A stretch of 64,000 bases of DNA from Saccharum officinarum (lineage: Eukaryota; Streptophyta; Magnoliopsida; Poales; Poaceae): assembly GCA_020631735.1 (NCBI GenBank), contig CM036231.1, positions 895,831 through 959,830 of the forward strand, read 5' to 3'. Both the position numbers and the translations under genes were made by a program. Shown here piece by piece: positions 51,064 to 63,546 of the stretch (its first letter is position 1; each line of letters starts with the position of its first letter). The notes under the pieces are model-generated. The model had not been told where the DNA came from. It saw only the letters and a program-made list of their open reading frames with translations, and searched no databases.

Positions 51064-53902
51064 TGTCACACCCATTTTTAAGGACAAAAATAGGATGCAT
51101 AAAAGACTCATGTGCGCCCCAGGAAACAGTCGCACACATAAGTTGACAAATTACAAAGTATCATCACAGTGCTTATTACATAACGAATAAGTATTTAAGA
51201 CATAGTCTTGAACGATAGGTAATAATAACTATTAGTAATTCTTCAGCGGAAACTCCACACAGGGACACGGTTGACTGGTTGACACCAAGACTAGTACTCA
51301 TTCCGATAATCTTCCTCTATATCTTCATCTGTTATGGTGGAAATAGCAAGAGTGAGTCCATGTCGAACTCAACAAATATAACACAGGGTTCATGAGGCTC
51401 AAAAAGGCTAGACATTGTTTAACTGCGTTTAGCTTTTAATCATATATTAGCAATTGAGTAGCATCAAGATAAACCACTTCCCATTAAAGAACCAATGATC
51501 AATTGTAATAAGGATAATGAATAGCATTAACATGAGCAAATAATAATCAACAATAATTAAGCATGATATAACAGTTATGATCAACTATTCCATAAGAATC
51601 CCCAAGGCCGCTCGTATCCGTGAGCACGACTAGTATACCAGTTTTTAACTCTGCGCAGAGGTGTACACTTTCACTATGAGTCATAATTTCCAAATGAGTG
51701 GGGAGATCAAGCCCAAACACCCGAGAACCATATAAAGCCACTCAAAAGTTCGTCTAACAAGTTAGGGCCATTAGATTCACTCGGCAGGCAGATGTAGAAC
51801 CCCCCTTCCCTGTGGCACAACAACCGCAGCCTATACACACTAGGCCAGGGGCTCGCACTACACCCAACGTGGCAAGCCATTCTTACGCCATTTAAGGTAA
51901 CCTCTAACAAGCTAGAAAAGGTCTCTTGAACAACTAAAGCCAGAGCCATATAGCCCTCACAGCTGTACTGTATATCCCGGTTATCACTTACAGATAAGTC
52001 CTTATGGAGAGAAACCAGAGCATCAAAATAATAGACATGCTCTAGCCCCCTTTTAACAGTAATAAAATCATCTTAATAGTTGATTGCTTAATCCATTAAT
52101 CAAATTACAAGATCATTGTTCTTGGTTTAAGCACTAGCAGTAGCTACCCATATGCATTCCCAAGGTTGACAAGGAATCAAGATAACAATCACTAAGTTAT
52201 AATCTCTAAGGTTGTCAAGGTAAGCACATGCATATGTATGACAATTTAATGTATAGGTAACAAGGATAGTCCTGTGTTATACTTGCCTTGATCAAAGCTT
52301 TCCAAGTGATACTGCTGACTTGGCTCAAAGTAATACTCCGAATCGTCCAGATACTGCTCACCTTCTATACTCGATCATCAATCAACAACACACATGCATC
52401 CAATCAAACAAACACGAAGCAAACAAAGAGATACAATTAGAACAGTACACCAACAGTAGCAAAACAGTAATAAAAGTTTATAAAACTCTTCTACATGTTT
52501 CTACGATCACACAGACGCAAAGATCACCAAATTCGGAGTTAAAACGTGAAAGTTATGAATTTTCTAAGATTTCCTATAGATAAATAAATACTTAATTATA
52601 AACTCGAAAAATAAATTATCAAAACTAACTGTACAACTACACTAACATGTAGAGCTTGCAAATACGAACCTAACGCAACTTGAACGGATCAAATCGGAGT
52701 TAAAACGAAGATTTTATGACCAAAATAATCCTAGTGGCAAAACTGTAAATACCTGAAAACGTATTTTTGACTTATCCGGGAGAAAATACGCTTTCAAAAC
52801 ACGAAAACGGATTCAGGATATTGCGCTAAGGACCGCGGGTTGATTACTAAAAAGCTGAGGGTCTCTTTAACAAATTTACCCGCGAAGGGGTAAGTTCTAA
52901 TCTGGGCCGTTGATCTCGATTTGGACGGCTCGTGTTCATCATCGAGTCTACAGTGAAGAACCCGACCCTTCTTCCTCGGTTCCGGCCGGCGGTCACCATG
53001 GCCGGCCACCCGAGCTCGCCGGAAAAACTCGGCTTTCCCGTTCCCGACCACCAATCAACCCGCAACCAACACCAATCGAAAGAGGAGGTAAACCCGAACT
53101 CATCTAGGCGGTTTAGGAGCACTACGACGACCCGAGGAGAGAACACGGCTCGGGGATGAATGGCGGCGCCATTGTTGGCCACGGTGAGCTCCAAACCCGC
53201 GATTCAAAGCACAAAAACTCAAAAGAAGAGCATTGGGAGGGAGAGGAGAAGGTGACAAACTCACCCAAGTGAAGAAATTGACCTCCAATCCACCCGAAGA
53301 CTCCCTAACCGATCTACCGCCGGCCTTCAACAACCTCAAGCCCTAGAACTCGATTTCACGTGGTGGAACTCGCGGTTTAGATGAAAAACAGAAAGAGGAG
53401 GGTCACGACTTCTTATTTATAGCTCCACAGCAACGTATTCGAGTAGAAAATCTCGAGTGAATCGGCAAGAATCGGTGGCGGCAACACTTGAGTACGGCTC
53501 GGTCACGGCAAGGGGAAGAAGACGAGACCGACAGGTGGCCCCCACCCGTCAGCGAAACAAAGAGAAAACGCGCGGCTGCTGGCTTGGGCTGGCTCGGCAG
53601 CTGGGCCGGCCCACTCGGTCGCAAGCGCCGGCGCGGGGAAAAAGCAGGCCGTCCGACGGGCCTTCGGGCCAATCAGGTAAGAAGGTAAGTTGTTTTTTTC
53701 TTTTGTTTCTTTTCTTTTCTAATTTTCCAAACACATTTTCAAATCAAATTTTCCTAAACCAAATCAAATAAAACAAATATATCCACACCACAAAATAAAA
53801 TAAATGCAACAGCATGAATGCAACACCAAATAGTTTTCAAAATTTTAATTCCCTTTCTCTAAATTATTTAAAATTTATTACTCCTAAAATTTGGGTGTTA
53901 CA
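51064..53902 (-). mobile_element. 3' LTR of the first Tekay-like element, 2.84 kb
   Basis: A complete LTR: plus-strand ends tgtcacaccc and gggtgttaca. It is flanked by the polypurine tract (AAGGGGGTAGAATT on the minus strand) just right of 53902. The GC-rich section (52910-53680) probably contains the promoter and transcribed leader. Open frames there are not genes. Confidence 0.9.
53414..53421 (-). promoter_or_regulatory. LTR TATA box (first Tekay-like element)
   Basis: TATAAATA on the minus strand, in the context GAGCTATAAATAAGAAG, inside the 3' LTR and oriented with the element. The equivalent site in the second element is at 62910-62916. Confidence 0.6.
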
Positions 53903-53946
53903 AATTCTACCCCCTTAAAAGAATCTCGTCCTCGAGATTGAACTGC

Positions 53947-56900
53947 TTACTCAAACAACTGCGGATATGATTTCCTCAATTCATCCTCTCTTTCCCAAGT
54001 TGCCTCTGCCTCTGAATATCGATTCCACTGCACCTTGCACATTTTAATAACCCGACTTCGAGTAACTCTCTCAGCAGTCTCTAAAATCTTAATCGGAAAC
54101 TCTTCATATGTAAGATCCTCTTTAACAATCAACTCTTCTAAAGGTATCTGCTCCTCAGGCACCCGTAAACACTTCTTAAGTTGTGAAACATGGAACACAT
54201 CATGTACTCCAGATAAATTCTCAGGCAACTCTAATTGATAAGCAACTTCCCCACGTCTAGTAATAACTTTAAATGGTCCAACATACCTTGGTGCTAGTTT
54301 ACCTTTCATGTTAAACCTCTTCACACTTTTCATAGGTGACACCTTCAAATAAACATAATCACCTACCTCAAAAACTAAATCTCTTCTTCTATTGTCAGCA
54401 TAACTCTTCTGACGAGACTGTGCTACTCTCAAATTCTCACGAATCACTCGCACTTGATCTTCTGTGTTTCTAAGAACATCTGTACCAAACACTTGAGATT
54501 CACCTGCCTGATCCCAAAACAATGGAGTTCTACACTTACGTCCATACAAAGCTTCAAACGGTGCCATCTTAAGACTCTGTTGATAACTGTTATTGTAAGA
54601 AAATTCTGCATAAGGCAAACTCTTATCCCAACTAGTTCCATATTGCAATGCACAAGCTCTCAACATATCCTTTAATACCTGGTTGGTCCTTTCAGTCTGT
54701 CCATCTGTCTGTGGATGATATGCTGTACTAAAATTCAATTTTGTTCCCAATGATTCATGCACAGCTTTCCAAAAATGCGACGTAAACTGCGATCCTCGAT
54801 CAGATACAATCTTCTTTGGTACTCCATGCAAACAGACTATTCTCTCCATATACAACTCTGCCAATTTTGGTCCATGGTAAGTAGTCTTAACTGGTATAAA
54901 ATGAGCAACTTTAGTTAACCGATCTACTATCACCCAAATAGAGTCATAACCTTTCTGAGTACGAGGTAACCCCACTATAAAGTCCATACCAACTTCCTCC
55001 CACTTCCATTCAGGAATCTTCATTGGTTGCAACAATCCAGCAGGTCTCTGATGCTCTGCTTTCACCCTCTGACAAGTGTCACACAATGCCACATACTCAG
55101 CCACATCTCGCTTTAATCCAACCCACCAATATTTCTGTTTCAGATCCAAATACATCTTAGTACTACCAGGATGAATAGAATAAGCTGACTCATGAGCTTC
55201 GCGAAGAATTGCCTGTCTAACAGTTTGATCCTCAAGTACACACAGCCTCCTTCCAAACCACAAAATTCCATTATCATCCATCCGAAAGCCTGGTGACTTA
55301 CCAATCACTATATCTTCCGCTATCTTCTTTAGTTTCTCATCCTTCAACTGACCCTTGTAGATTTCTTGCTCTAAAGTAGGCTCTATCACTAATTCCATTG
55401 TATTAGTAACAATGCCCAAATTCAAATATTCAAATTCAGCATATAACTCACTAGTCATAGACAACGTTCGTATCTCATTGACATAACTTTTCCTACTAAG
55501 AGCATCAGCTACTACATTAGCCTTACCAGGATGATAGTGTATCTCAATATCATAATCCTTAATCAACTCTAACCATCTGCGTTGCCTCAAATTCAGATCT
55601 GACTGAGTGAAAATATACTTCAAACTCTTATGATCAGTGTATATATCACTCTTATGTCCAATCAAATAATGTCTCCAAATCTTTAAAGCATGAACTACAG
55701 CTGCTAACTCCAAATCATGTGTAGGATAATTCAACTCATGCTTTCTCAACTGCCTAGATGCATAAGCCACAACTCTGCCTTCTTGCATAAGAACACATCC
55801 CAAACCTTGACGAGAAGCATCACAATAAATAGAAAACTTCTTACTCAAATCTGGCAAAACCAAAACAGGCGCTGTAGTCAACCTCTTCTTCAATTCCTCA
55901 AAACTAGCTTGACATTTATCTGACCACACAAACTTGGCATTCTTCTCTAATAGAGATGTCATAGGTTTAGCAAGTTTAGAAAACCCTTCAATGAACCATC
56001 TGTAATATCCAGCTAATCCCAAGAAACTACGAATCTCGCTAACATCAATAGGTGGTTTCCAATTTAATACATCCTTTACTTTACCTGGATCCACTGATAT
56101 CCCTCCATTAGAAACAATATGACCAAGGAAAGAAACTTCCTTCAACCAAAACTCACATTTACTTCGCTTCGCATACAGTTTATGCTCTCTAAGTTTCTGC
56201 AATACCAACCTCAAATGTTCAGCATGCTCTTCCTCCGTCTTGGAAAATACCAGTATATCATCAATAAATACCACCACAAACTTATCCAAATATTCCATAA
56301 ACACCTTATTCATCATGTACATAAAGTATGCAGGTGCATTGGTCAATCCAAATGACATAACAGTATACTCATACAATCCATACCTTGTAGTAAAAGCTGT
56401 CTTTGGAATATCAGAAACTCGAATCTTCAACTGATGATAACCAGAACGTAAATCAATCTTAGAGAACACATAAGCACATCTTAACTGATCAAACAAGTCA
56501 TCAATCCTGGGCAAAGGGTACTTATTCTTGATAGTTACCTCATTTAGTGACCGGTAATCAACACACATCCTCTGACCGCCATCTTTCTTATCAACAAAAA
56601 TAACTGGTGCTCCCCAAGGTGATGAACTAGGTCGAATAAAACCTTTATCTTGTAATTCTTTAATTTGTTTCTTAAGTTCTTCTAATTCATCTACTCCCAT
56701 CCTATATGGTCGTTTGGCTATAGTTGCAGTTCCAGGAAGTAATTCAATAAGAAATTCAATGTCTCGGTCAGGTGGCATACCTGGCAATTCATCAGGGAAG
56801 ACATCCGGAAATTCCTCAATCACTGAATTCTCCTTAATAGTATCTTCAAGCTGATTCACCACAGCGGTTGGTTGCTTCTGCACTGCTACATCCACATTGA

Positions 56901-57018
56901 TTTTATCTCCATTAGGTGTAGTCACAACTACCACTTTTTGCTGACACTGAATCTCTGCCTGATTTTGCTTCATCCAGTCCATACCTAATATCACATCAAT
57001 ACCAGATGTCCTCAACAC
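53947..57018 (-). CDS. Tekay-like gypsy pol: RT, RNase H, integrase, chromodomain-like end
   Basis: An uninterrupted 1023-aa frame, the retrotransposon polyprotein. Residues 7-16 ([10 protein letters not shown]) end the protease. RT spans about 95-300 with [20 protein letters not shown] and catalytic FIDD (251-254). RNase H has Asp400 in [11 protein letters not shown]. Integrase has an HHCC finger ([14 protein letters not shown] to CDTCQ), core Asp residues in GMDFIVGLP and SDRGSQFTS, and Glu in DGQTERTNQ. The GPF/Y-like part contains [10 protein letters not shown]. The last ~45 residues ([20 protein letters not shown]) resemble a chromodomain, as in chromoviruses. The frame continues upstream of this Met, and the protease active site lies in the preceding frame, so a frameshift separates gag from pol near 57020-57050. 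Confidence 0.92.
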   Translation of the reverse strand: MLRTSGIDVILGMDWMKQNQAEIQCQQKVVVVTTPNGDKINVDVAVQKQPTAVVNQLEDTIKENSVIEEFPDVFPDELPGMPPDRDIEFLIELLPGTATIAKRPYRMGVDELEELKKQIKELQDKGFIRPSSSPWGAPVIFVDKKDGGQRMCVDYRSLNEVTIKNKYPLPRIDDLFDQLRCAYVFSKIDLRSGYHQLKIRVSDIPKTAFTTRYGLYEYTVMSFGLTNAPAYFMYMMNKVFMEYLDKFVVVFIDDILVFSKTEEEHAEHLRLVLQKLREHKLYAKRSKCEFWLKEVSFLGHIVSNGGISVDPGKVKDVLNWKPPIDVSEIRSFLGLAGYYRWFIEGFSKLAKPMTSLLEKNAKFVWSDKCQASFEELKKRLTTAPVLVLPDLSKKFSIYCDASRQGLGCVLMQEGRVVAYASRQLRKHELNYPTHDLELAAVVHALKIWRHYLIGHKSDIYTDHKSLKYIFTQSDLNLRQRRWLELIKDYDIEIHYHPGKANVVADALSRKSYVNEIRTLSMTSELYAEFEYLNLGIVTNTMELVIEPTLEQEIYKGQLKDEKLKKIAEDIVIGKSPGFRMDDNGILWFGRRLCVLEDQTVRQAILREAHESAYSIHPGSTKMYLDLKQKYWWVGLKRDVAEYVALCDTCQRVKAEHQRPAGLLQPMKIPEWKWEEVGMDFIVGLPRTQKGYDSIWVIVDRLTKVAHFIPVKTTYHGPKLAELYMERIVCLHGVPKKIVSDRGSQFTSHFWKAVHESLGTKLNFSTAYHPQTDGQTERTNQVLKDMLRACALQYGTSWDKSLPYAEFSYNNSYQQSLKMAPFEALYGRKCRTPLFWDQAGESQVFGTDVLRNTEDQVRVIRENLRVAQSRQKSYADNRRRDLVFEVGDYVYLKVSPMKSVKRFNMKGKLAPRYVGPFKVITRRGEVAYQLELPENLSGVHDVFHVSQLKKCLRVPEEQIPLEELIVKEDLTYEEFPIKILETAERVTRSRVIKMCKVQWNRYSEAEATWEREDELRKSYPQLFE

Positions 57019-57038
57019 TATAGGAGCTATCTTAAACT

Positions 57039-58361
57039 CTACCCCCTTAATACCATACTAATTGGAAGACAACGATTACTGGTTTGCATGGTACCTCCAG
57101 GTGAATTTACTAAGAGAGGTTCTTTCATAGCTAACATGGGTATACTATGCATTTTAACAAAAATGTTGGATATGAATGTATGAGATGCTCCAGAGTCAAA
57201 AAGAACAGTTGCGGGAGTGGAATGTACATTGAACGTACCAATCATAACTTCTGGTGCATCATGAGCTGTATCAGAAGACACATGATTCACCCTTCCAGTA
57301 CCAGATTGCCTCTGGTTGCTCTTCTGGCTCTGAGGAGTCTGCTGGTTCTGCTTCTCAGGACAATGGTAAGACATATGTCCCTCTTTACCATAGACAAAAC
57401 ATCTAGTAGGCGTGCTGGGAGCACTATTCTTCATGGGGGTAACATTGGAATTTCCAGTGCGAGGAGTCTGTTGCCCAGTCTGCTGATACTGTTGACGCTG
57501 TGGATATGATGAACGCTGTTGTGACTGATTACTTTGCCAATTCTGGGACCACCTCTGATTCGGATTACGATTCCATTGACTAACCGGTCCCTGAAACTTC
57601 TGATGAAAACCATGCTGAGAATTAGTGCGCTGACGGTTGTTGCTTCCTGAGCTTTGTACCTTCATCTTCCTCTTCCTGTCCATCTCTCTGCGCTCATTAT
57701 CAAGCACAATAGCTTTATTTACCAGCTCTTGAAAACTAGCATAGTTGTTCCCCTTCAACTGCAAGCGAAGATCATAATAAATTCCCTTCAAGAAAAGACG
57801 CTGCCTGTCTGCATCTTCCCTCACTTCATTAGGAGCATAGCGAGCCAACTGGGTGAACCTGTCATGATATTCACTAACGCTCATCTGTCCCATCCTAAGG
57901 TTTCTGAATTCTTCCTGCTTCAGCTCAATTATACCTTCAGGAATATGACGAGCTCAAAAATCTCTAACAAACTCATTCCAAGTGATAGGAGGAGCATTGT
58001 TAGGGCGTGCAGCTTGATACGACTCCCACCAAGTCTGAGCTATCCCCTGTAACTGACCAGATGCATATAACACCTTCTCCATATCATTGCATTGGGCTAT
58101 ATTCAGCTGTTTCTCCACTGCCCTCACCCAATCATCTGCCTCTAAAGGATCAGCAGCATGAGAAAACACTGGAGGGTGTCCCTTCAAAAATTCCCCACGC
58201 TTATCCCTCACTTGCACAGGCGGTGGTCCTCCTGCAGGGGGATTGTTCTGCATGTGCTGCATAAACATCTGCATCATCTGGTTCTGAGTTTGCATGAGTT
58301 CTTCCATAGTAATGGGTAGGTTAGCACCTCCACGACCTCTGCCACGACCTCTGCCTGACAT
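57039..58361 (-). pseudogene. Tekay-like gag with protease start; one nonsense codon, altered zinc knuckle
   Basis: The N-terminal part (57954-58361) starts MSGRGRGRGRGGANLP and holds the gag capsid (QTWWESYQAARPNNAP). A TGA (57954-57956) then interrupts, and the same frame continues to 57039 with FTQLARYAPNEV and RQRLFLKGIYYDLR. A zinc knuckle reads CFVYGKEGHMSYHC, so the second Cys of the CX2CX4HX4C pattern is Tyr. Next comes the protease site LFDSGASHTFIS. A frameshift precedes pol. Apart from these lesions gag is complete. Confidence 0.88.
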
Positions 58362-59066
58362 CTGTTTCTAAAAACACAGAAATTGAAATTCAGTACGATC
58401 CGAGATGATGTATTCAATAGATAAGCAAAATCTGATTTTTCTGGGCGAACTCCAATTTTAGTAACTCAGTAAAACTGTCATATCTCGAGTTACAGACGTC
58501 CAATTCAGATGATCTTTACATGGTTGGAAATCTTACAAAATTATCTACAACTTTTATTCACAACACTTTTTCTGAATCTGTCAAATAATTGGCCAAAAAC
58601 TGAACTTAACCGAAACTGTTTCAGAATTCCAGACTGTGCAGTAACTCCAACTTGGAACAGATATATCTCTTAGCTCTTAATAGATATTAAAATAATTCTT
58701 GTGGGGTTGGAAAGATATAGAAGTCTGATTATTCCCAGTAAAATTTCTTAAATTTCTCATGAACGGATTTTAAGTTATTTCTAAAACATCCCAGACTGAT
58801 CCAAAAATCAGCAAAGGACAGAACTAAGTTAACCTCACAACCAACTAATATATTTTGATCAAACTTAATATTTTTAACCATGGAACTTGTAGGCATGTCT
58901 ACAAAACTCCAGCACACATTACGAAGATCCAAATCACACATTATCATAATAACAATCCATCAATCACACAATTGTTCACACCACAAACTGACTCTTAAAA
59001 CAATCCAAACTTAAAATTAACTCGCAACTACTATCGTTCTTATTACATAGGGATTTTTCCTATTGC
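58362..59066 (-). other. Spacer between the extra ORF and gag
   Basis: About 700 bp, AT-rich, without a conserved protein. It separates the extra ORF from gag, so gag would be the second open frame on a genomic-length transcript. Confidence 0.6.
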
Positions 59067-59771
59067 CTAATTAAGCTTCTCATAAATCTTGGGATGACCT
59101 AACTCTGCCCTTAATTGGTCAATCTCCTTATAAGCTTGCTCCTTAAGTTCTTTTTCCTTCAGCAACTCATCCTTCAAATCCACCTCATGGAGAGCCAATT
59201 CACGAGCTAATCCCACCGTAGCTTGTAAAGTCAAGGAGGAATCATCTGCAAGCGGCACGGTCCAAATACCCTTGTCATGTAAGAAACAAGGAAAATGCCG
59301 GAGTGCACCCTTTAACGTATTGTCCGAGCGTAGACCATGGTAGTAAACAAATGCATTGAAAGCGACATCCTCCATGCTTATCTCCACGGTTGCCCGGCTC
59401 ACTCTGGTAATGAACTTTGACTCCACCTTAGACTCTTTAGTGATAGGATCCCTTTTCTTAACCCATAACTCTGTTTCCCAATAGGAATCCATCCATGGAT
59501 GACTATACTCTGCACTACGATACTCCAACGTAGCTTCCCAGTCGTAGTAGTAGTTGTCCAAGGTTCTTGTTAACATGTCATGGAAGAAAGCATCAGCTTT
59601 AGGAACCATGATATGAAGCTTCGTAGTCCACCCCATAACTACATTCTCCATTGGTGTATCACCAACTCTTGATTCAGCATCAGATAGCTCTTGATCACCA
59701 TCTTCATACAACTCCTGAGGTTTGAAACGGGCAACGTACTGTACAGCTGACAGACGGGGATAAGGAGACAT
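59067..59771 (-). CDS. Extra 234-aa ORF between 5' LTR and gag, unknown function
   Basis: An intact frame in the sense of the element, starting only ~190 nt inside the 5' LTR, hence the first long ORF of a genomic RNA. I recognise no domain. Features: an acidic N-terminal patch (ELYEDGDQELSDAES), a Trp/Tyr/Phe-rich middle (NYYYDWEATLEYRSAEYSHP, MDSYWETELWVKKRDP), a likely folded part through ISMEDVAFNAFVYYHG, and a charged helical C-terminus (VDLKDELLKEKELKEQAYKE) that should form a coiled coil. There is no signal peptide, membrane segment or Cys/His cluster. Survival without stops in an element whose gag is already mutated fits the young age and does not by itself prove selection. It may be an accessory protein or a captured host sequence. 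Confidence 0.75.
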   Translation of the reverse strand: MSPYPRLSAVQYVARFKPQELYEDGDQELSDAESRVGDTPMENVVMGWTTKLHIMVPKADAFFHDMLTRTLDNYYYDWEATLEYRSAEYSHPWMDSYWETELWVKKRDPITKESKVESKFITRVSRATVEISMEDVAFNAFVYYHGLRSDNTLKGALRHFPCFLHDKGIWTVPLADDSSLTLQATVGLARELALHEVDLKDELLKEKELKEQAYKEIDQLRAELGHPKIYEKLN

Positions 59772-59943
59772 CTACAAGATTTAGACATAGATTAGATAGA
59801 ATCAATGTATTTTCGCAATAGAATAAAGTAGAGAAAGCATAAAACTTTAGTAAATAACAAGGTGAAAAGAGGAAGCATGAATTAAGTGAAGTATGGATGC
59901 TATTAACGACCATTCTAACTAGGCTCGCGTCCTATAGTCAACA

Positions 59944-59957
59944 CGGCTTTGATACCA
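59944..59957 (-). other. Primer-binding site of the first Tekay-like element
   Basis: TGGTATCAAAGCCG on the minus strand, three bases after the 5' LTR. It resembles the initiator Met-tRNA 3' end. Confidence 0.75.
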
Positions 59958-59960
59958 ATC

Positions 59961-60734
59961 TGTCACACCCATTTTTAAGAACAAAAATAGGATGCATAAA
60001 AGACTCATGTGCGCCCCAGGAAACAGTCGCACACATAAGTTGACAAATTACAAAGTATCATCACAGTGCTTATTACATAACGAATAAGTATTTAAGACAT
60101 AGTCTTGAACGATAGGTAATAATAACTATTAGTAATTCTTCAGCGGAAACTCCACACAGGGACACGGTTGACTGGTTGACACCAAGACTAGTACTCATTC
60201 CGATAATCTTCCTCTATATCTTCATCTGTTATGGTGGAAATAGCAAGAGTGAGTCCATGTCGAACTCAACAAATATAACACAGGGTTCATGAGGCTCAAA
60301 AAAGGCTAGACATTGTTTAACTGCGTTTAGCTTTTAATCATATATTAGCAATTGAGTAGCATCAAGATAAACCACTTCCCATTAAAGAACCAATGATCAA
60401 TTGTAATAAGGATAATGAATAGCATTAACATGAGCAAATAATAATCAACAATAATTAAGCATGATATAACAGTTATGATCAACTATTCCATAAGAATCCC
60501 CAAGGCCGCTCGTATCCGTGAGCACGGCTAGTATACCAGTTTTTAACTCTGCGCAGAGGTGTACACTTTCACTGTGAGTCATAATTTCCAAATGAGTGGG
60601 GAGATCAAGCCCAAACACCCGAGAACCATATAAAGCCACTCAAAAGTTCGTCTAACAAGTTAGGGCCATTAGATTCACTTGGCAGGCAGATGTAGAACCC
60701 CCCTTCCCTGTGGCACAACAACCGCAGCCTATAC
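59961..60734 (-). mobile_element. 5' LTR fragment of the first Tekay-like element
   Basis: Nearly identical to 51064-51836; it stops after 'cgcagcctatac' where the second element begins. The remainder should follow the second element outside the window. Confidence 0.92.
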
Positions 60735-63499
60735 TGTCACACCCATTTATCGACCAAATGGAATGCATACCCTTATGTGCGCCCAGAGATCAATCACACA
60801 TAAGTTCACAAATTATAACAGAAGTATCATCACAAATGTTATTACATCACAAATATTTAAACACATAGTCTTAACACAAACGTAGCGGAAGTATAAATAA
60901 AAAAAATCTCTCGTGGTAGCTCCAGTCACAGGTACATTGACTGGTTGACAGCAAGACTAGTAATCTTCAGGGAAGTAGGCGTAGTAGTCACTATTACCTC
61001 CATCTGTTACCCATCCGGGATTTTTATCCAAGTAAAAGAAATAAACAAGCGTAAGTACATCTCGTACTCAACAAGTGTAACATGGGGTTCATGAGGCTCA
61101 AAAAGGCATATTCATTGGTTTATCAGCATGTAGCTTTTAGTTAGCATAATTTTAGCATAACAATAGCATCAAATTGTCTCAATGTAAACATTAAACATAT
61201 GATCCATGTGAAATGATTAATGAATAGCAAAAACATAATTATAAACAATTATTCAACTATTCCATAAGGGTCCAAGGCCACTCGTGACCGTGAGCACGGC
61301 TGTTATAACAGTTTTACACTCTGCAGAGGTTGTACACTTTCAGTGTGAGTCGTGTTACCCAAATGCCCGGGTTAATTACTCCCAAAACACTACCAAGGTG
61401 AGCAGGCAGGGTAAACACTATGAAGTCTTTCGAAGGTTCGTCTAACAAGTTAGGGTCATTAGATTTCACTCGGCAAACAGATGTAGAGCCCCCCTTCCTG
61501 ATGGCATAATAACACGCAGCCTATACACATGAGGACAGAGGCCGCACTATACCCGATTCGTCAAGCCATTCTTACGCCATAAAGGAATACCTCTAACAAG
61601 CTAGAAAAGGTCCTTCTATATGACTAAAGCCAGAGCCATATAGCCCCCACAGTTGTACTGTAAATCCCGGATTGTCGCTTATAGATGAGTCCTTATGGAG
61701 AGTAACAAGAGCACCAAAGTAACCCCATGCTCTAGTACCCTTAAACAGTAATAAAATCATCTTTTAATGTTTATTGCATATTCCATTAGTCAAATTACAT
61801 GATCATAGTCCATGTTTAAGCACTAGCCAAAATACTCAATGCAATTTAATAGGTACCAAGGTAAAGGATCAATCGCTAAGTCATCCTTAACAAGGAATAA
61901 ATGCATAATGATATTAATTGCATAAAGTGAATAGGACAACAAGGATAATCCCATGCTATACTTGCCTTGCTCGAACTGGTCCTGAAGATCTTGCTCGTAG
62001 TAAAGCTCTTGATCTCCAACGAATTTCTCACCGTCTATACTTGATCAACCATTATCAATAACACACATCCAGAGGCAATCATGCATAGACAAACAAGACT
62101 ATAATTAGAACAATACACCAACAGTAAGAAAATAAAATAAAAAGTCTTTAAAATGAATCTACAACTTGCTAGGATCACACAGACGCGAAGATCACGAAAA
62201 TCGGAACTAAAACGACAAAGTTATGAATTTCCAAAGATTTCCTATAGAAAAATAAATACTTTAATATAAACTTGAAAATAAATTATCTCAAACCTACTGT
62301 ACAGTTCTATCATCACGTAGAGCTCGCAAATACGAATCTAACGCAATTTGAATGGATCAAATCGGAGTTAAAACGGATAATTTATGACTAAAACAAACTC
62401 AGTGGCAAAACTGTAAATATCAGAAAGCGTATTTTTCATTTACCGAAACGAAATACGTTTTCAACCGATCAAAGCGTACTCTGAGCTTTACGTTTTAGGA
62501 CTGCGGGTTAAGAACTTAAAAACTTCAGGGTTTCTTTTACAATTTTACAAACGAACCGGTAACTTCTATTTACATCCGTTGGATTCAAATCGGACGGTCC
62601 AAATCGGATCAGGGAGGAAACCGGCGGCGCTCCGGTCGGAATCGGCCGACGGTGAGCTTCCCGCGGCGGCGCCATGGCCGGAATAACCTATCTCGCTCTA
62701 CGGTGCACGAAAACGCGAACGGAGAGCACCTGCGGGTAGACAACTCGAACGCGAACTCACCTAGGGCAGAATCGTGGCCGGGGATGAAGCAAGGAGCGCG
62801 TGCGGCTTGGAGGGGCGGACGGTGGAGCTCGTGCTCGCGGTGACCTAGCTCCCGAGCACCAAAGCGGCTACCGATAAGACGGGATGAGGGCGGAGAGGTG
62901 AGGGTCTCGTTTTATAGCCCGTGGGCATCTCCGGTTATGGAAAGGAGGGAGATTTGGAGATCGATTCGGATCGGGGAAGAGAGGGAAGGCGGCGTTCGTC
63001 GATGGAAAACGCCGGAGGAAGAAGAAGGAAAGGTGAGGAGAGACACTGACAAGCGGGACCCACATGTCAGCGGCTCAGGGCGGAAAGAACGCGGCCGCTG
63101 CGGGACGCGAGCGCGCGCGCGCGGTGACGGGCTGTCGGGCCGTGACTTGGGCTCGGCCCAGGGGGAGAAGGAGGCCGCGGGAGAGAGGAAAGAGCGGGCC
63201 GCGCACGCTGGGCTGCGGGGAGAAACGGCCCAAGAGCAGAAAGAAAATAAGAAATCCTTTTCCAATTTTTCAAATTCCTTTTTCAACTGATTTTCACATC
63301 AAATTTAAATTTAAATCAAACCACTCAATACAAAACTTCAAATGCAGCAGCATGAATGCTCAATCATGTTTCTACCCTTATATTTGATTTTAAATTTATA
63401 AAAATTATTCTTATTCTAAATTTTGCATGCTTCACAAAAATAAATATAAAAATCATGTTTTTCCTATTTTTCTTCTTTTCAAATTTTTAGGGTGTTACA
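60735..63499 (-). mobile_element. 3' LTR of the second Tekay-like element
   Basis: It matches the first element's LTR in order: 'gtgcgccc' near the end, 'ttgactggttgacagcaagactag', 'gttcatgaggctcaaaaaggc', 'tctaacaagttagggtcattag', and a GC-rich promoter zone at 62580-63240. Confidence 0.88.
62910..62916 (-). promoter_or_regulatory. LTR TATA box (second Tekay-like element)
   Basis: TATAAAA on the minus strand in GGGCTATAAAACGAG, at the same relative place in the LTR as 53414-53421. Confidence 0.6.
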
Positions 63500-63546
63500 A
63501 TTCTACCCCCCTTAAGATGAATCTCGTCCCGAGATTCGACCGATGC

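Larger units (their letters stand above)
51064..60734 (-). mobile_element. Young Tekay-like chromovirus (Ty3/gypsy), 5' LTR interrupted
   Basis: On the minus strand: 5' LTR (59961-60734 plus a part outside the window), primer-binding site, an extra ORF (59067-59771), gag, pol with C-terminal chromodomain-like region, polypurine tract, 3' LTR (51064-53902). LTRs begin TGTAACACCC and end GGGTGTGACA. The comparable 773 bp of the two LTRs differ at four substitutions and one A-run indel by eye (about 0.5%), so the insertion is recent. It lies inside the copia LTR at 49671-51063. A second element of a related family is inserted into its 5' LTR at 60734/60735. Confidence 0.9.

Noticed and set aside
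52847..53771. Frames of 65-115 aa inside the Tekay-like LTR
   Set aside because: They lie in the LTR promoter/leader zone, overlap on both strands and are not shared in frame with the LTR at 60735-63499.
62652..63387. Frames in the second Tekay-like LTR
   Set aside because: GC-rich LTR sequence; no domain and no agreement with the first LTR.
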